NCBI RefSeq assembly: GCF_007896895.1
Contig: NZ_VOGW01000188.1
Location: 92,703-127,475 of the forward strand
Source of the DNA: Streptomyces misionensis
GTDB lineage: Bacteria > Actinomycetota > Actinomycetes > Streptomycetales > Streptomycetaceae
Direction: 5' to 3'
Length of the DNA: 34,773 nucleotides
The position numbers and the translations under genes were made by a program. The notes under the pieces were generated by a model that saw only the letters and a program-made list of their open reading frames with translations, searched no databases and had not been told where the DNA came from. How positions within the stretch are numbered: the stretch's first letter is position 1; each line of letters starts with the position of its first letter. This document shows, in pieces, positions 1 to 8,166 of this stretch.

Positions 1-7
1 ATCCACC

Positions 8-442
8 ATGGCCAGCGATGCGCCGACCGCCCACGCATCCGACCTCGACTGGCTGCTCAGCGGCCTCGTGCAGCGCGTACCGCACACCAGCAGCGCCGTG
101 CTCCTGTCCTGCGACGGGCTGGTGAAGTCCGTCCACGGACTCGACCCGGACAGCGCCGACCACATGGCCGCCCTCGCCTCCGGCCTGTACTCCCTCGGCC
201 GCAGCGCGGGCGTCCGGTTCGGCGACGGCGGCGAGGTACGGCAGGTCGTCGTGGAACTCGACTCGACCCTGCTGTTCGTCACCACCGCGGGCTCCGGCAC
301 CTGTCTCGCCGTACTGGCGGGCCGCGAGGCCGACGCCGCCGTGCTCGGCTACGAGATGGCCATGCTGGTCAAGAGCGTCCGCCCCTATCTGATGACCGCC
401 CCCCGGCAGCCCGCCGTCGAACCCACGGCGCCGAGGCATTGA
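8..442 (+). CDS. cvnB: Roadblock/LC7 domain protein of a conservon (CvnB-like)
   Basis: This 144-residue soluble protein has the roadblock/LC7 pattern: an N-terminal helix (DLDWLLSGLVQRVPHTSSAV), then alternating strands of a small alpha/beta domain. In Streptomyces conservons this subunit sits between a membrane histidine kinase (CvnA) and a small GTPase (CvnD), and the set is thought to work like a membrane-bound G-protein signalling complex. The order here, roadblock then DUF742 then GTPase, is the conservon order, so the missing CvnA should lie just upstream of the window. The ATG at 8 is the first plausible start, but only seven bases precede it, so its ribosome binding site cannot be judged. 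The stop lies two bases before the next start, which implies coupled translation. Confidence 0.9.
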   Translation: MASDAPTAHASDLDWLLSGLVQRVPHTSSAVLLSCDGLVKSVHGLDPDSADHMAALASGLYSLGRSAGVRFGDGGEVRQVVVELDSTLLFVTTAGSGTCLAVLAGREADAAVLGYEMAMLVKSVRPYLMTAPRQPAVEPTAPRH

Positions 443-444
443 GC

Positions 445-816
445 GTGGCCGCGGCCGGCGACGGACCCTGGCTGGACGACGCGGCCGGCCGGCTGGTGCG
501 CCCCTTCACGGTCAGCGACGGCCGCACCGAGCCCAGCGTCGCACTCGACCTGATGTCGCAGGTCATGGCCACCGGGGTCACCCCGCTCGGCTACCTCGGC
601 CCCGAGCACGCCCAGGCGCTCGACCTGTGCCGGGCACCCGTCTCCGTCGCCGAGGCCGCCGCGCACCTGAGACTGCCCGCCGTGGTCACCAAGGTCCTGC
701 TGGCCGACCTGATCGACCACGGGGTGCTGACCGCCAAGCCGCCCGCGTTCCACCACCCGCCCACCGACCGGTCCCTGCTGGAGGCAGTGCTCGATGGACT
801 ACGACGACAGCTCTGA
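445..816 (+). CDS. cvnC: DUF742 protein of a conservon (CvnC-like)
   Basis: This protein of about 123 residues matches DUF742, with the usual LVRPFTVSDGRT block near the N-terminus and a winged-helix-like middle (VSVAEAAAHLRLPAVVTKVL, then DLIDHGVLT). DUF742 proteins are the third subunit of conservons and probably bridge the kinase/roadblock part and the GTPase. I chose the GTG at 445 because GAGG at 433-436 is correctly spaced from it. A TTG at 439 overlapping the previous stop is the alternative. The 3' end overlaps the start of the GTPase gene by 23 bases, as expected for a tightly coupled operon. Confidence 0.88.
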   Translation: MAAAGDGPWLDDAAGRLVRPFTVSDGRTEPSVALDLMSQVMATGVTPLGYLGPEHAQALDLCRAPVSVAEAAAHLRLPAVVTKVLLADLIDHGVLTAKPPAFHHPPTDRSLLEAVLDGLRRQL

Positions 817-1396
817 CCCGTTCCCCACCGCGCTCAAGATCCTCGTGGCGGGCGGGTTCGGGGTCGGCAAGACCACCTTCGTGGGCGCGGTCAGCGAGAT
901 CGCCCCGCTGAGCACCGAGGAGCTGCTCACCACGGTCGGCGCCGACACGGACAGCCTCGACGGCATCGAGAACAAGATGGAGACCACGGTCGCCATGGAC
1001 TTCGGCCGGATCAGTCTCGGTCCGGACCATGTGCTGTACCTGTTCGGCACCCCCGGGCAGGAGCGGTTCTGGTTCATGTGGGACGAGCTGTCCGAGGGCG
1101 CGCTCGGCGCGGTCGTCCTCGCCGACACCCGTCGCCTCCAGGACTGCTTCGCCGCCGTGGACTTCTTCGAGGAGCGCGGGCTCGGCTTCATCGTCGCCCT
1201 CAACGAGTTCGACGGCTCCCACCGCTACGACGCCGAGGAGGTGCGCGCCGCCATCGACCTCGCTCCCGAGGTCCCCGTCGTCCGCTGCGACGCGCGGATC
1301 TCCAGCTCCGGCGTGCAGACCCTGCTCACCCTCGTACGCCATCTGCTCGCCCACGCCCCGGAGCCCGCGCCGAGCCACGGCGCCGTGCACCGGTGA
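794..1396 (+). CDS. cvnD: Small GTP-binding protein of a conservon (CvnD-like)
   Basis: This 200-residue GTPase has a P-loop GGFGVGKTTF near residues 20-29, a switch region with TTVGADTDSL, a G3-type motif FGTPGQERF in which the usual DxxG is altered, and a base-recognition motif NEFD in place of NKxD. These changes are typical of conservon GTPases. It is presumed to switch between GDP and GTP forms under control of the CvnA/B/C complex at the membrane. The ATG at 794 lies inside the end of cvnC and is preceded by GGAGG at about 780-784. The downstream neighbour is a GAF protein, which would be the effector or sensor partner at the end of the operon. Confidence 0.92.
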   Translation: MDYDDSSDPFPTALKILVAGGFGVGKTTFVGAVSEIAPLSTEELLTTVGADTDSLDGIENKMETTVAMDFGRISLGPDHVLYLFGTPGQERFWFMWDELSEGALGAVVLADTRRLQDCFAAVDFFEERGLGFIVALNEFDGSHRYDAEEVRAAIDLAPEVPVVRCDARISSSGVQTLLTLVRHLLAHAPEPAPSHGAVHR

Positions 1397-1459
1397 ACCC
1401 GTCCGACCGCCCACGGAGTTCCCCCAGATGAGGCACCACCACCGCCCCGGAGCCCGGCC

Positions 1460-2035
1460 ATGAGCTACGAGCCGCCCCGGCCGGTCCGCGGTCTGCTGCT
1501 CACCCCCGAGGACCGGGAGGCCCCCGCCCGGGTCCGGCGGCTGCGCCGGCTCGGCGTCGGACAGCGCCCCGACGCCGCGCTGGACGCCTTCGCGGACCAC
1601 CTCGCCCGGCTCGCCGGCGCGCCCTACGCCACGGTCAACTTCATCGGCGAGGAACGGCAGTTCTTCGCCGGCCTCAGCGTCCCGGCCACCGCCCCCGTGC
1701 CGCGGGCGGACGACGGCAGACCCGAGTGCGGCCGGACGCTCCCCCGCGACCACGGCTTCTGCCCCCATGTGGTGGTCCGCCGCAAGGCCCTGGTCCTGGA
1801 GGACGTCCGCGACTACCCGCGCTTCGCGGGCAACCCGGTCGTGGACGAGTACGGCATCCGCTCCTACCTCGGCGCCCCGCTCCTCGACGGCACCGGCATG
1901 GCGCTCGGCACCGTGTGCGCCGCCGACACCGCGCCGCGCGCCTGGGGCCGGGCGGGCCTGGAGGCCATCAAGGCGCTGGCCGCCGACCTCGTCGTCCGCA
2001 TCGAACGCAGCGCGCGGGACGGACTGCCGCTCTGA
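1460..2035 (+). CDS. GAF domain-containing protein
   Basis: This 191-residue protein is essentially one GAF domain, seen in the blocks ATVNFIGEERQFFAGL, DHGFCPHVVVRRKALVLED, RFAGNPVVDEYGIRSYLGAP and GTVCAADT. The pattern GFCPHV followed by RFAGNP is common in stand-alone bacterial GAF proteins that sense small molecules, redox state or light. No output domain is present, so it probably acts through a partner. It follows the conservon GTPase by 63 bases on the same strand and is likely the last gene of that operon; conservons often end in an extra gene of this kind or a P450. A GGAG at about 1449-1452 supports the ATG at 1460. The ligand cannot be told from sequence. Confidence 0.85.
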   Translation: MSYEPPRPVRGLLLTPEDREAPARVRRLRRLGVGQRPDAALDAFADHLARLAGAPYATVNFIGEERQFFAGLSVPATAPVPRADDGRPECGRTLPRDHGFCPHVVVRRKALVLEDVRDYPRFAGNPVVDEYGIRSYLGAPLLDGTGMALGTVCAADTAPRAWGRAGLEAIKALAADLVVRIERSARDGLPL

Positions 2036-2133
2036 CGCCCGCGGTTGCCGTGACGGGCGAGGCGTGAAGGAAAGCTGAGGCGGCGATTAAGAAAAGCTCG
2101 ATGGACCCCGGCCCGCGCATACGGCAGATTGCA

Positions 2134-2147
2134 GGGTGATTTCACCC
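2134..2147. promoter_or_regulatory. Palindromic candidate operator upstream of tdh
   Basis: GGGTGATTTCACCC is a perfect inverted repeat (six-base arms, two-base spacer) in the 179-base gap before tdh. Its place upstream of a catabolic operon suggests a regulator site, but I do not recognise the regulator. The LysR gene at 4497 is a candidate. Confidence 0.35.
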
Positions 2148-2159
2148 CTCTGACCCGGT

Positions 2160-2182
2160 GCGGGCGCCTTCGGCGTGCCCGC
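2160..2182 (+). other. Leader hairpin upstream of tdh
   Basis: GCGGGCGCC and GGCGTGCCCGC pair around a TTC loop with a two-base bulge, about 33 bases before the tdh start. It may be a 5' leader hairpin or the remnant of a terminator for the upstream GAF gene; there is no T-run after it. Confidence 0.3.
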
Positions 2183-2214
2183 GTCCGGGGACCTCACCCA
2201 CAGGAGCCGTACGC

Positions 2215-3243
2215 GTGAAGGCGCTGGTCAAGGAGAAGGCGGAGCCCGGGCTCTGGCTGACGGACGTCCCGGAGCCCGAGATCGGGCCCGGGGACGTGCT
2301 GATCAAGGTCCTGCGGACCGGCATCTGCGGCACCGACCTGCACATCCGGGCGTGGGACGGCTGGGCGCAGCAGGCGATCAGCACCCCGCTGGTGGTCGGG
2401 CACGAGTTCGTCGGCGAGGTCGTGGAGACCGGCCGGGACGTCACCGACGTCCAGGTCGGCGACCGGGTCAGCGGCGAGGGCCACCTGGTGTGCGGCAAGT
2501 GCCGCAACTGCCTGGCCGGGCGCCGCCATCTGTGCCGGGCCACCGTCGGCCTCGGTGTCGGCCGGGACGGCGCGTTCGCCGAGTACGTCGCGCTGCCCGC
2601 GAGCAACGTGTGGGTGCACCGCGTCCCGGTCGACCTGGACGTCGCCGCGATCTTCGACCCGTTCGGCAACGCCGTGCACACCGCGCTGTCGTTCCCGCTG
2701 GTCGGCGAGGACGTCCTGATCACCGGCGCCGGTCCGATCGGCCTGATGGCCGCCGCCGTCGCCCGGCACGCGGGCGCCCGCAACGTCGTCGTCACCGACG
2801 TCAGCGAGGAGCGCCTGGAGCTGGCCCGCAAGATCGGCGCGACCCTCGCGCTCAACGTCTCCGGGGCCACGATCGCCGACGGACAGCGGGAGCTGGGGCT
2901 GCGCGAGGGCTTCGACATCGGCCTGGAGATGTCCGGCCGTCCCGAGGCCATGCGCGACATGATCGCCAACATGACGCACGGCGGCCGCATCGCCATGCTC
3001 GGTCTGCCGGCCGAGGAGTTCCCCGTCGACTGGGCCCGCGTCGTCACCTCGATGATCACCATCAAGGGCATCTACGGCCGGGAGATGTTCGAGACCTGGT
3101 ACGCGATGTCGGTGCTGCTGGAGGGCGGGCTCGACCTCGCCCCCGTGATCACCGGCCGCTACGGCCACCGCGACTTCGAGGCGGCCTTCGCGGACGCCGC
3201 GAGCGGCAAGGGCGGCAAGGTCATCCTGGACTGGACCGCGTAA
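2215..3243 (+). CDS. tdh: L-threonine 3-dehydrogenase
   Basis: This zinc-dependent medium-chain dehydrogenase (342 residues, close to the 341 of E. coli Tdh) oxidises L-threonine to 2-amino-3-ketobutyrate with NAD. The catalytic zinc ligands appear in GICGTDLHI and in VGHEF. The structural zinc is held by four cysteines in CGKCRNCLAGRRHLC, and the NAD-binding Rossmann motif is GAGPIGLM. The GTG at 2215 gives the family N-terminus MKALVKEK; the longer in-frame opening from 2158 would add unrelated residues. The next gene encodes the lyase that splits the unstable product, so the two form the classical threonine to glycine plus acetyl-CoA pathway. Confidence 0.95.
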   Translation: MKALVKEKAEPGLWLTDVPEPEIGPGDVLIKVLRTGICGTDLHIRAWDGWAQQAISTPLVVGHEFVGEVVETGRDVTDVQVGDRVSGEGHLVCGKCRNCLAGRRHLCRATVGLGVGRDGAFAEYVALPASNVWVHRVPVDLDVAAIFDPFGNAVHTALSFPLVGEDVLITGAGPIGLMAAAVARHAGARNVVVTDVSEERLELARKIGATLALNVSGATIADGQRELGLREGFDIGLEMSGRPEAMRDMIANMTHGGRIAMLGLPAEEFPVDWARVVTSMITIKGIYGREMFETWYAMSVLLEGGLDLAPVITGRYGHRDFEAAFADAASGKGGKVILDWTA

Positions 3244-3272
3244 GTCACCCGCATTTCCTAGGAGTTTCAGTC

Positions 3273-4466
3273 ATGTTCGACACCGTCCGCGACGACCTGC
3301 GCGCCACCCTCGACGAGATCCGCGCCGCCGGCCTGCACAAGCCCGAACGGGTCATCGGCACCCCGCAGTCCGCGACCGTCGAGGTCACCGCCGGCGGCCG
3401 CCCCGGCGAGGTCCTCAACTTCTGCGCCAACAACTACCTCGGCCTCGCCGACCACCCCGAGGTGATCGCCGCCGCCCACGAGGCCCTGGACCGCTGGGGC
3501 TACGGCATGGCCTCCGTCCGCTTCATCTGCGGCACCCAGGAGGTGCACAAGGAGCTGGAGGCGCGCCTGTCCGCGTTCCTCGGCCAGGAGGACACGATCC
3601 TCTACTCCTCGTGCTTCGACGCCAACGGCGGGGTCTTCGAGACCCTGCTCGGCGAGGAGGACGCGGTGATCTCCGACGCCCTCAACCACGCCTCCATCAT
3701 CGACGGCATCCGCCTGTCCAAGGCCCGCCGCTTCCGCTACGCCAACCGCGACCTCGCCGACCTGGAGACGAAGCTCAAGGAGGCGTCCGGGGCACGCCGC
3801 CGGCTGATCGTCACCGACGGCGTGTTCTCCATGGACGGCTACGTCGCCCCGCTGCGGGAGATCTGCGACCTCGCCGACCGCTACGACGCGATGGTCATGG
3901 TCGACGACTCGCACGCCGTCGGCTTCGTCGGCCCGACCGGCCGCGGCACCCCCGAGCTGCACGGCGTGATGGACCGCGTCGACATCATCACCGGAACCCT
4001 CGGCAAGGCCCTCGGCGGCGCCTCCGGCGGCTATGTCGCCGCCCGTGCCGAGATCGTCGCCCTGCTGCGCCAGCGCTCGCGCCCCTACCTGTTCTCCAAC
4101 ACCCTCGCCCCGGTGATCGCGGCGGCCTCCCTCAAGGTCCTCGACCTGCTGGAGTCGGCCGACGACCTGCGGGTCCGGCTGGCCGAGAACACGGCGCTGT
4201 TCCGCTCCCGGATGACCGCGGAGGGCTTCGACGTGCTCCCCGGCGACCACGCCATCGCGCCCGTGATGATCGGCGACGCGGCGAAGGCGGGCCGCATGGC
4301 CGAGCTGCTGCTGGAGCGGGGCGTGTACGTGATCGGGTTCTCCTACCCGGTCGTCCCGCAGGGCCAGGCCCGCATCCGGGTCCAGCTGTCCGCCGCGCAC
4401 TCCACGGACGACGTCAACCGCGCGGTCGACGCGTTCCTCGCGGCGCGCGCCGAGCTGGAGGCCTGA
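3273..4466 (+). CDS. kbl: Glycine C-acetyltransferase (2-amino-3-ketobutyrate CoA ligase)
   Basis: This 397-residue fold-type I PLP enzyme converts 2-amino-3-ketobutyrate plus CoA into glycine and acetyl-CoA. Family features are NFCANNYLGLADHP near the N-terminus, SVRFICGTQ, DDSHAVGFVG with the PLP-binding aspartate, and TGTLGKALGGASGG with the Schiff-base lysine at about residue 245 (Lys244 in E. coli Kbl). A good ribosome site (TAGGAG) precedes the ATG at 3273, 29 bases after the tdh stop, so the two are co-transcribed. 7-keto-8-aminopelargonate synthase (BioF) is a related alternative, but pairing with Tdh decides for Kbl. Confidence 0.95.
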   Translation: MFDTVRDDLRATLDEIRAAGLHKPERVIGTPQSATVEVTAGGRPGEVLNFCANNYLGLADHPEVIAAAHEALDRWGYGMASVRFICGTQEVHKELEARLSAFLGQEDTILYSSCFDANGGVFETLLGEEDAVISDALNHASIIDGIRLSKARRFRYANRDLADLETKLKEASGARRRLIVTDGVFSMDGYVAPLREICDLADRYDAMVMVDDSHAVGFVGPTGRGTPELHGVMDRVDIITGTLGKALGGASGGYVAARAEIVALLRQRSRPYLFSNTLAPVIAAASLKVLDLLESADDLRVRLAENTALFRSRMTAEGFDVLPGDHAIAPVMIGDAAKAGRMAELLLERGVYVIGFSYPVVPQGQARIRVQLSAAHSTDDVNRAVDAFLAARAELEA

Positions 4467-4496
4467 CCAGGGCGGACGCCTTGCGATAATCGAGGC

Positions 4497-5402
4497 ATGA
4501 TCGAGGCACGGCGGCTCCACATCCTCCGTGCGGTGGCCGACCACCGCACGGTCACCGCGGCGGCCGCCGCGCTCTACCTCACCCCCTCGGCCGTCTCCCA
4601 GCAGCTCACCGCCCTGGAGCAGGAGACCGGCCACCGGCTGGTCGAGCGGGGCGCCAAGGGCGTACGGCTCACCCCGGCCGGCGAGATCCTGCTCAGCCAC
4701 ACCAACGCGGTCCTCGCCCAGCTGGAGCGCGCCGAGGCCGAGCTCGCCGCCTACGGCTCGGGCGAGGCCGGCACGGTCACCGTGGCCGCCTTCGCCACCG
4801 GCATCGCCCAGGTCGTGGCGCCCGCCGTGGCCAGGCTCGCCCGCACCGCGCCGGGCATACGCATCCGGGTCCAGGACGCCGAGGGGGACGCCAGCCTGCC
4901 GATGGTCCTCGACCGGCAGGTGGACGTGGCGGTGGCCGTCGAGTACCGGGGCGCACCGCCCGCCGACGACCCCCGCCTCACCCATGTCCCGCTGTACGCC
5001 GAGCCGTTCGACGCCGTCGTGCCCGTCGGCCACCGCCTCGCGGACGCCGCCGAGGTGCCCCTCGCCGAACTGGCCAAGGACCCCTGGATCGGGCCCTACC
5101 CCGGCAACCCCTGCCACGACGTGGTCGTCCTGGCCTGCGAGAGCGCCGGCTTCCAGCCCCGGCTCGAACACTCCTCCGACGACTTCCGCGCCGTCGTCGC
5201 CCTCGCCTCGGCCGACGCGGGCGTGGCCCTGGTGCCCCGCTCCGCCCTGCGCGGCATGGACCTCACCGACGTGATCGTCCGTCCCGTCGACGGCGTGGCC
5301 CCCACCCGCCGCGTCTTCGCCGCCGTGCGCCGGGGGGCGGAGGGGCACCCGCTGATCCGGCCGGTGCTGGAGGCGCTGGGCCGGGCGGCGGACGGCGCCT
5401 GA
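4497..5402 (+). CDS. LysR-family transcriptional regulator
   Basis: This 301-residue regulator has an N-terminal winged helix (residues about 1-60: LHILRAVADHRTVTAAAAAL, then LTPSAVSQQLTALEQETGHR), a linker helix, and a periplasmic-binding-like effector domain from about residue 90. It starts 30 bases after kbl on the same strand, so it is either the last gene of the threonine operon or has its own weak promoter in the gap. Placement suggests control of tdh-kbl, but LysR genes more often sit divergently from their targets, so this is inference. The effector is unknown. Confidence 0.9.
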   Translation: MIEARRLHILRAVADHRTVTAAAAALYLTPSAVSQQLTALEQETGHRLVERGAKGVRLTPAGEILLSHTNAVLAQLERAEAELAAYGSGEAGTVTVAAFATGIAQVVAPAVARLARTAPGIRIRVQDAEGDASLPMVLDRQVDVAVAVEYRGAPPADDPRLTHVPLYAEPFDAVVPVGHRLADAAEVPLAELAKDPWIGPYPGNPCHDVVVLACESAGFQPRLEHSSDDFRAVVALASADAGVALVPRSALRGMDLTDVIVRPVDGVAPTRRVFAAVRRGAEGHPLIRPVLEALGRAADGA

Positions 5403-5444
5403 CCGGCCGCCCCGCTGTCAGTGGCGGGGGATACGGTGCGGAGC

Positions 5445-5804
5445 ATGCCGGACGCAGCCGATGTACGCCGTATCGCCCTCTCCCTGCCGGACACCTCGGA
5501 GAAGACCGCGTGGCACATGCCCACGTTCCGGGTCGGCGGGAAGATGTTCGCGACCCTGCCCGAGGACGAGACGTCCGTCGCCGTGCGCTGCCCCAAGGAG
5601 GAGCGGGACGAACTGGTGCTGGCGGAACCGGAGAAGTTCTGGATCGCCGGGCACGAGGCGCAGTTCGCCTGGATCAGGGCGCGGCTCGCGGCGCTGGAGG
5701 ACGAGGCCGAACTGCGGGACATCCTCGCCGACTCCTGGCGCCAGGCCGCCCCGCCCCGACTCCTGGATGACCACCCGGAGTTGGGCCTGCCGCCCACCCC
5801 TTGA
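5445..5804 (+). CDS. MmcQ/YjbR family protein
   Basis: This 119-residue protein has the YjbR/MmcQ signature: an N-terminal helix (DVRRIALSLPDTSEKTAWH), then MPTFRVGGKMFATL, then a strand pattern ending in conserved aromatic residues (FAWIRARLAAL). The family adopts a CyaY-like or double-wing DNA-binding-like fold, but its biochemical function is not established. I chose the ATG at 5445, which gives the usual short N-terminus, rather than the GTG at 5421. It follows the LysR gene by 42 bases but has no evident functional link to its neighbours. Confidence 0.85.
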   Translation: MPDAADVRRIALSLPDTSEKTAWHMPTFRVGGKMFATLPEDETSVAVRCPKEERDELVLAEPEKFWIAGHEAQFAWIRARLAALEDEAELRDILADSWRQAAPPRLLDDHPELGLPPTP

Positions 5805-5874
5805 AATACCGGTGGGCGCGGCGGCCGGGGCCGTGACATGATCCCGCGCGGACCGACAGGGAGGGGGAGCCGGA

Positions 5875-7191
5875 ATGACGGGCACGGGCTCACGGCGGCG
5901 CGGACGGAAGGCGGCCGGGACGGAACCCGGGACGGAACCCGGGACCGGTGCCCGCTCCCTCTGGTCACGGGACTTCGGCCTCTTCTTCGCCGCCCGGGCC
6001 GCCGCCCGCCTCGGGGACACGATGCTGCCCGTGGCGCTCGCCACCGGCCTGCTCGAACACGGCTACGGCGCCGGGGCGGTGGGCCTCGCCATGGCGGCGT
6101 CGACCGCGTCCTTCGCCGGGCTCGTCGTCTTCGGCGGGGTGATCGCCGACCGGTTCAGCACCCGACGGCTGATGATCGGCGCCGATCTGGTGCGGGTCCT
6201 CACCCAGTCCCTCGCCGCGGTCATGTTCTTCGCCGGGCAGGTGACGCTGTGGCAGCTCTGCGTCATCGGCTTCGTCAACGGTGTGGCCGGCGCCGTCTTC
6301 CAGCCCGGCGTGGCCAGCACGGTGCCCCGGCTCTCCGCCGACGTCCAGGGCGCCAACGGCGCGATCCGGATCGCCGAGTCCGTCGCCCAGCTCGCCGGCC
6401 CGGCCGTCGCGGGACTCCTCGTCGGCTTCGCCTCGCCCGGCAGCGTGTTCGCCGCGCACGCCGGGACGTACGCCGTCAGCGCGCTGTGCCTGCTGCTGCT
6501 CCGGCTGCCGCCGCTGCCCCCGGACGCGCTCGCCGCGACCGGCCGCGGCATGCGCGCCTTCCGGGCCGATCTGGCGCAGGGGTGGCGGGAGTTCAGGTCC
6601 CGGACCTGGCTGTGGGGCGTGATCGTCATCTGGGGCCTGTACATGATCGCGGTGTCCGGTCCGACCACCCCGCTGGTGGCCACCGAGGTGGTCCAGCACC
6701 ACGGCCCGCGCGCCTACGGCCTGGTCAACACGGCCCTCGGCGCGGGCACCGTCATCGGCGGTCTGCTCGCCCTGCGGCTGCGCCCCCGCCGGATGCTCAG
6801 GGCGGGCGCGCTGTCCCTGTTCCTCTTCTTCGGCTTCCCGGGTGCCGTGGGCCTCGGGCTCGGCGTGCCGGCGGTGGCGGCGGGGGCGGCGCTGGCGGGG
6901 GCCGGGCTGTCCTTCTGGAGCGTCATGTGGGCGACGAGTGTGCAGACCCAGGTCCCGTCCGACGTCCTCAACCGCATCCACGCCTACGACGTGGCCGGCT
7001 CCCTCGCCATGATGCCGGTCGGCCAGGCCATCGCGGGTCCGGCGGCCGACGCGCTGGGCGCCGCTCACGTCCTGCTGGTCTCGGCGGTGACCAGCGTGGT
7101 CGTCGTCGTGTTCCTGCTCGCCGTCCCCGCGATACGCGGCCTGGTGCGAGCGGACGCGAGCCCGGCACCGGCCCTCACACCCGGACGGTAG
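5875..7191 (+). CDS. MFS transporter (EntS/MFS_3-like exporter)
   Basis: This 438-residue membrane protein has about twelve hydrophobic segments. It carries the MFS loop 2-3 motif as GVIADRFSTRRLMI, and the N-terminal block LFFAARAAARLGDTMLPVAL is typical of MFS_3/EntS-like exporters, which remove siderophores or drugs. The cytoplasmic N-terminus contains a direct repeat (GTEPGTEPGTG), encoded by a tandem 12-base repeat near 5920-5943. GGGAGGGGGAG upstream supports the ATG at 5875. The last 17 bases overlap the end of the convergent transketolase gene. The substrate cannot be told from sequence or neighbours. Confidence 0.9.
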   Translation: MTGTGSRRRGRKAAGTEPGTEPGTGARSLWSRDFGLFFAARAAARLGDTMLPVALATGLLEHGYGAGAVGLAMAASTASFAGLVVFGGVIADRFSTRRLMIGADLVRVLTQSLAAVMFFAGQVTLWQLCVIGFVNGVAGAVFQPGVASTVPRLSADVQGANGAIRIAESVAQLAGPAVAGLLVGFASPGSVFAAHAGTYAVSALCLLLLRLPPLPPDALAATGRGMRAFRADLAQGWREFRSRTWLWGVIVIWGLYMIAVSGPTTPLVATEVVQHHGPRAYGLVNTALGAGTVIGGLLALRLRPRRMLRAGALSLFLFFGFPGAVGLGLGVPAVAAGAALAGAGLSFWSVMWATSVQTQVPSDVLNRIHAYDVAGSLAMMPVGQAIAGPAADALGAAHVLLVSAVTSVVVVVFLLAVPAIRGLVRADASPAPALTPGR

Positions 7192-8098
7192 CTCCCCGCC
7201 CGGCCCCCAGAAACCCGTCGATCCGCTCCCGCAGACCGCGCGCGTCCAGGCCGTGGGCGGCGGCGTGCTCCTCGACCGTGCCGTACCGGCGCAGCTCGCG
7301 GCGGCCCACGCCGAGACCGAGGACCCGGTGCGGGCGGTCGGACAGGGCGTCGTTCACCGCGGCCGTCGACGTCCCGGCGAGATACGGCTCGACCAGGACC
7401 ACGTCCGTGCCCGCCGCCTCGGTGGCCCGGCGCAGCGCGGGCACGTCGAGGGGCCGTACGGTCGTCGCGTACAGGACCGTCACGTCCAGGTCCCGCGTGG
7501 CGTCGAGCACCGCGTCCAGCAGCGGTCCGACGGCGATCACCACACCGGACCGGCCCTCGCGCACGGTGACGAGGTGCGCGCCGTCGACCGGGCGCGCCTG
7601 CCGGTTGGACTGCACGGACAGCCGTACGTACACCCGGTCGTCGCCCGCGGCGACCGCGTGGCGCAGCAGGGTCTCGGCCTCGTCGGGGTGGCCCGGCACA
7701 TGGACGGTCCAGCCGTCCAGGGTGTCCAGCAGGGCCACGTCGCCCGGGGCCATATGGGTGAACCCGCCGGCCGGCCAGTCGTAGGAGGCGGCGGCGCTCA
7801 CCAGCACCGCTCCCGTGCCCTGGTGCCCGAAGTCCAGTTTGACCTGCTCGAAGGGCCGCTCCACCAGGAAACTGGCGAAGGTGTGCACGACGGGCCGCAG
7901 CCCGGTGAGCGCCAGTCCGGCGGCCGCCCCCACCAGCAGCTGCTCCCGGATGCCCACGTTGATCACCCGGTCGGGATGCCGGGCCATGGCGTCGTGGAAG
8001 GCGTCCTTGCCGATCTCGGCGAGGACGACCGCGACCCGCGGGTCCTCGTCCAGGAGCCGGGAGACGACGGGAGCGAAACGGTCACGCATGGTGTCCAT
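7175..8098 (-). CDS. Transketolase C-terminal subunit (pyrimidine-binding and C-terminal domains)
   Basis: This 307-residue protein is the second half of a split transketolase. It contains the pyrimidine-binding domain with the thiamine-activating glutamate in INVGIREQLLVGAAAG, then HTFASFLVERPFEQVKLDF, and a C-terminal domain from about residue 180. With the upstream subunit it should form a thiamine diphosphate enzyme that moves two-carbon ketol units between sugars; split forms also occur in specialised sugar pathways. It follows the N-terminal subunit gene by 68 bases on the - strand. The 3' end overlaps the convergent MFS gene by 17 bases. Confidence 0.9.
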   Translation of the reverse strand: MDTMRDRFAPVVSRLLDEDPRVAVVLAEIGKDAFHDAMARHPDRVINVGIREQLLVGAAAGLALTGLRPVVHTFASFLVERPFEQVKLDFGHQGTGAVLVSAAASYDWPAGGFTHMAPGDVALLDTLDGWTVHVPGHPDEAETLLRHAVAAGDDRVYVRLSVQSNRQARPVDGAHLVTVREGRSGVVIAVGPLLDAVLDATRDLDVTVLYATTVRPLDVPALRRATEAAGTDVVLVEPYLAGTSTAAVNDALSDRPHRVLGLGVGRRELRRYGTVEEHAAAHGLDARGLRERIDGFLGAGRGATVRV

Positions 8099-8166
8099 GG
8101 AGGTGTCGCCCTTTCAGGGTTCTTCGGAAGGTGAGGGGCGCGTCGGCGCCCGTGCCTGTGCTCGGC

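Noticed and set aside
2175..4466. 763-codon open frame on + covering tdh in another frame and continuing into kbl
   Set aside because: The first part is an Arg/Pro-rich shadow of tdh; only the part from 3273 matches a family.
3267..5348. 693-codon open frame on - across kbl and the LysR gene
   Set aside because: Composition artefact crossing two recognised genes, with Gly/Val/Asp-rich low-complexity content.
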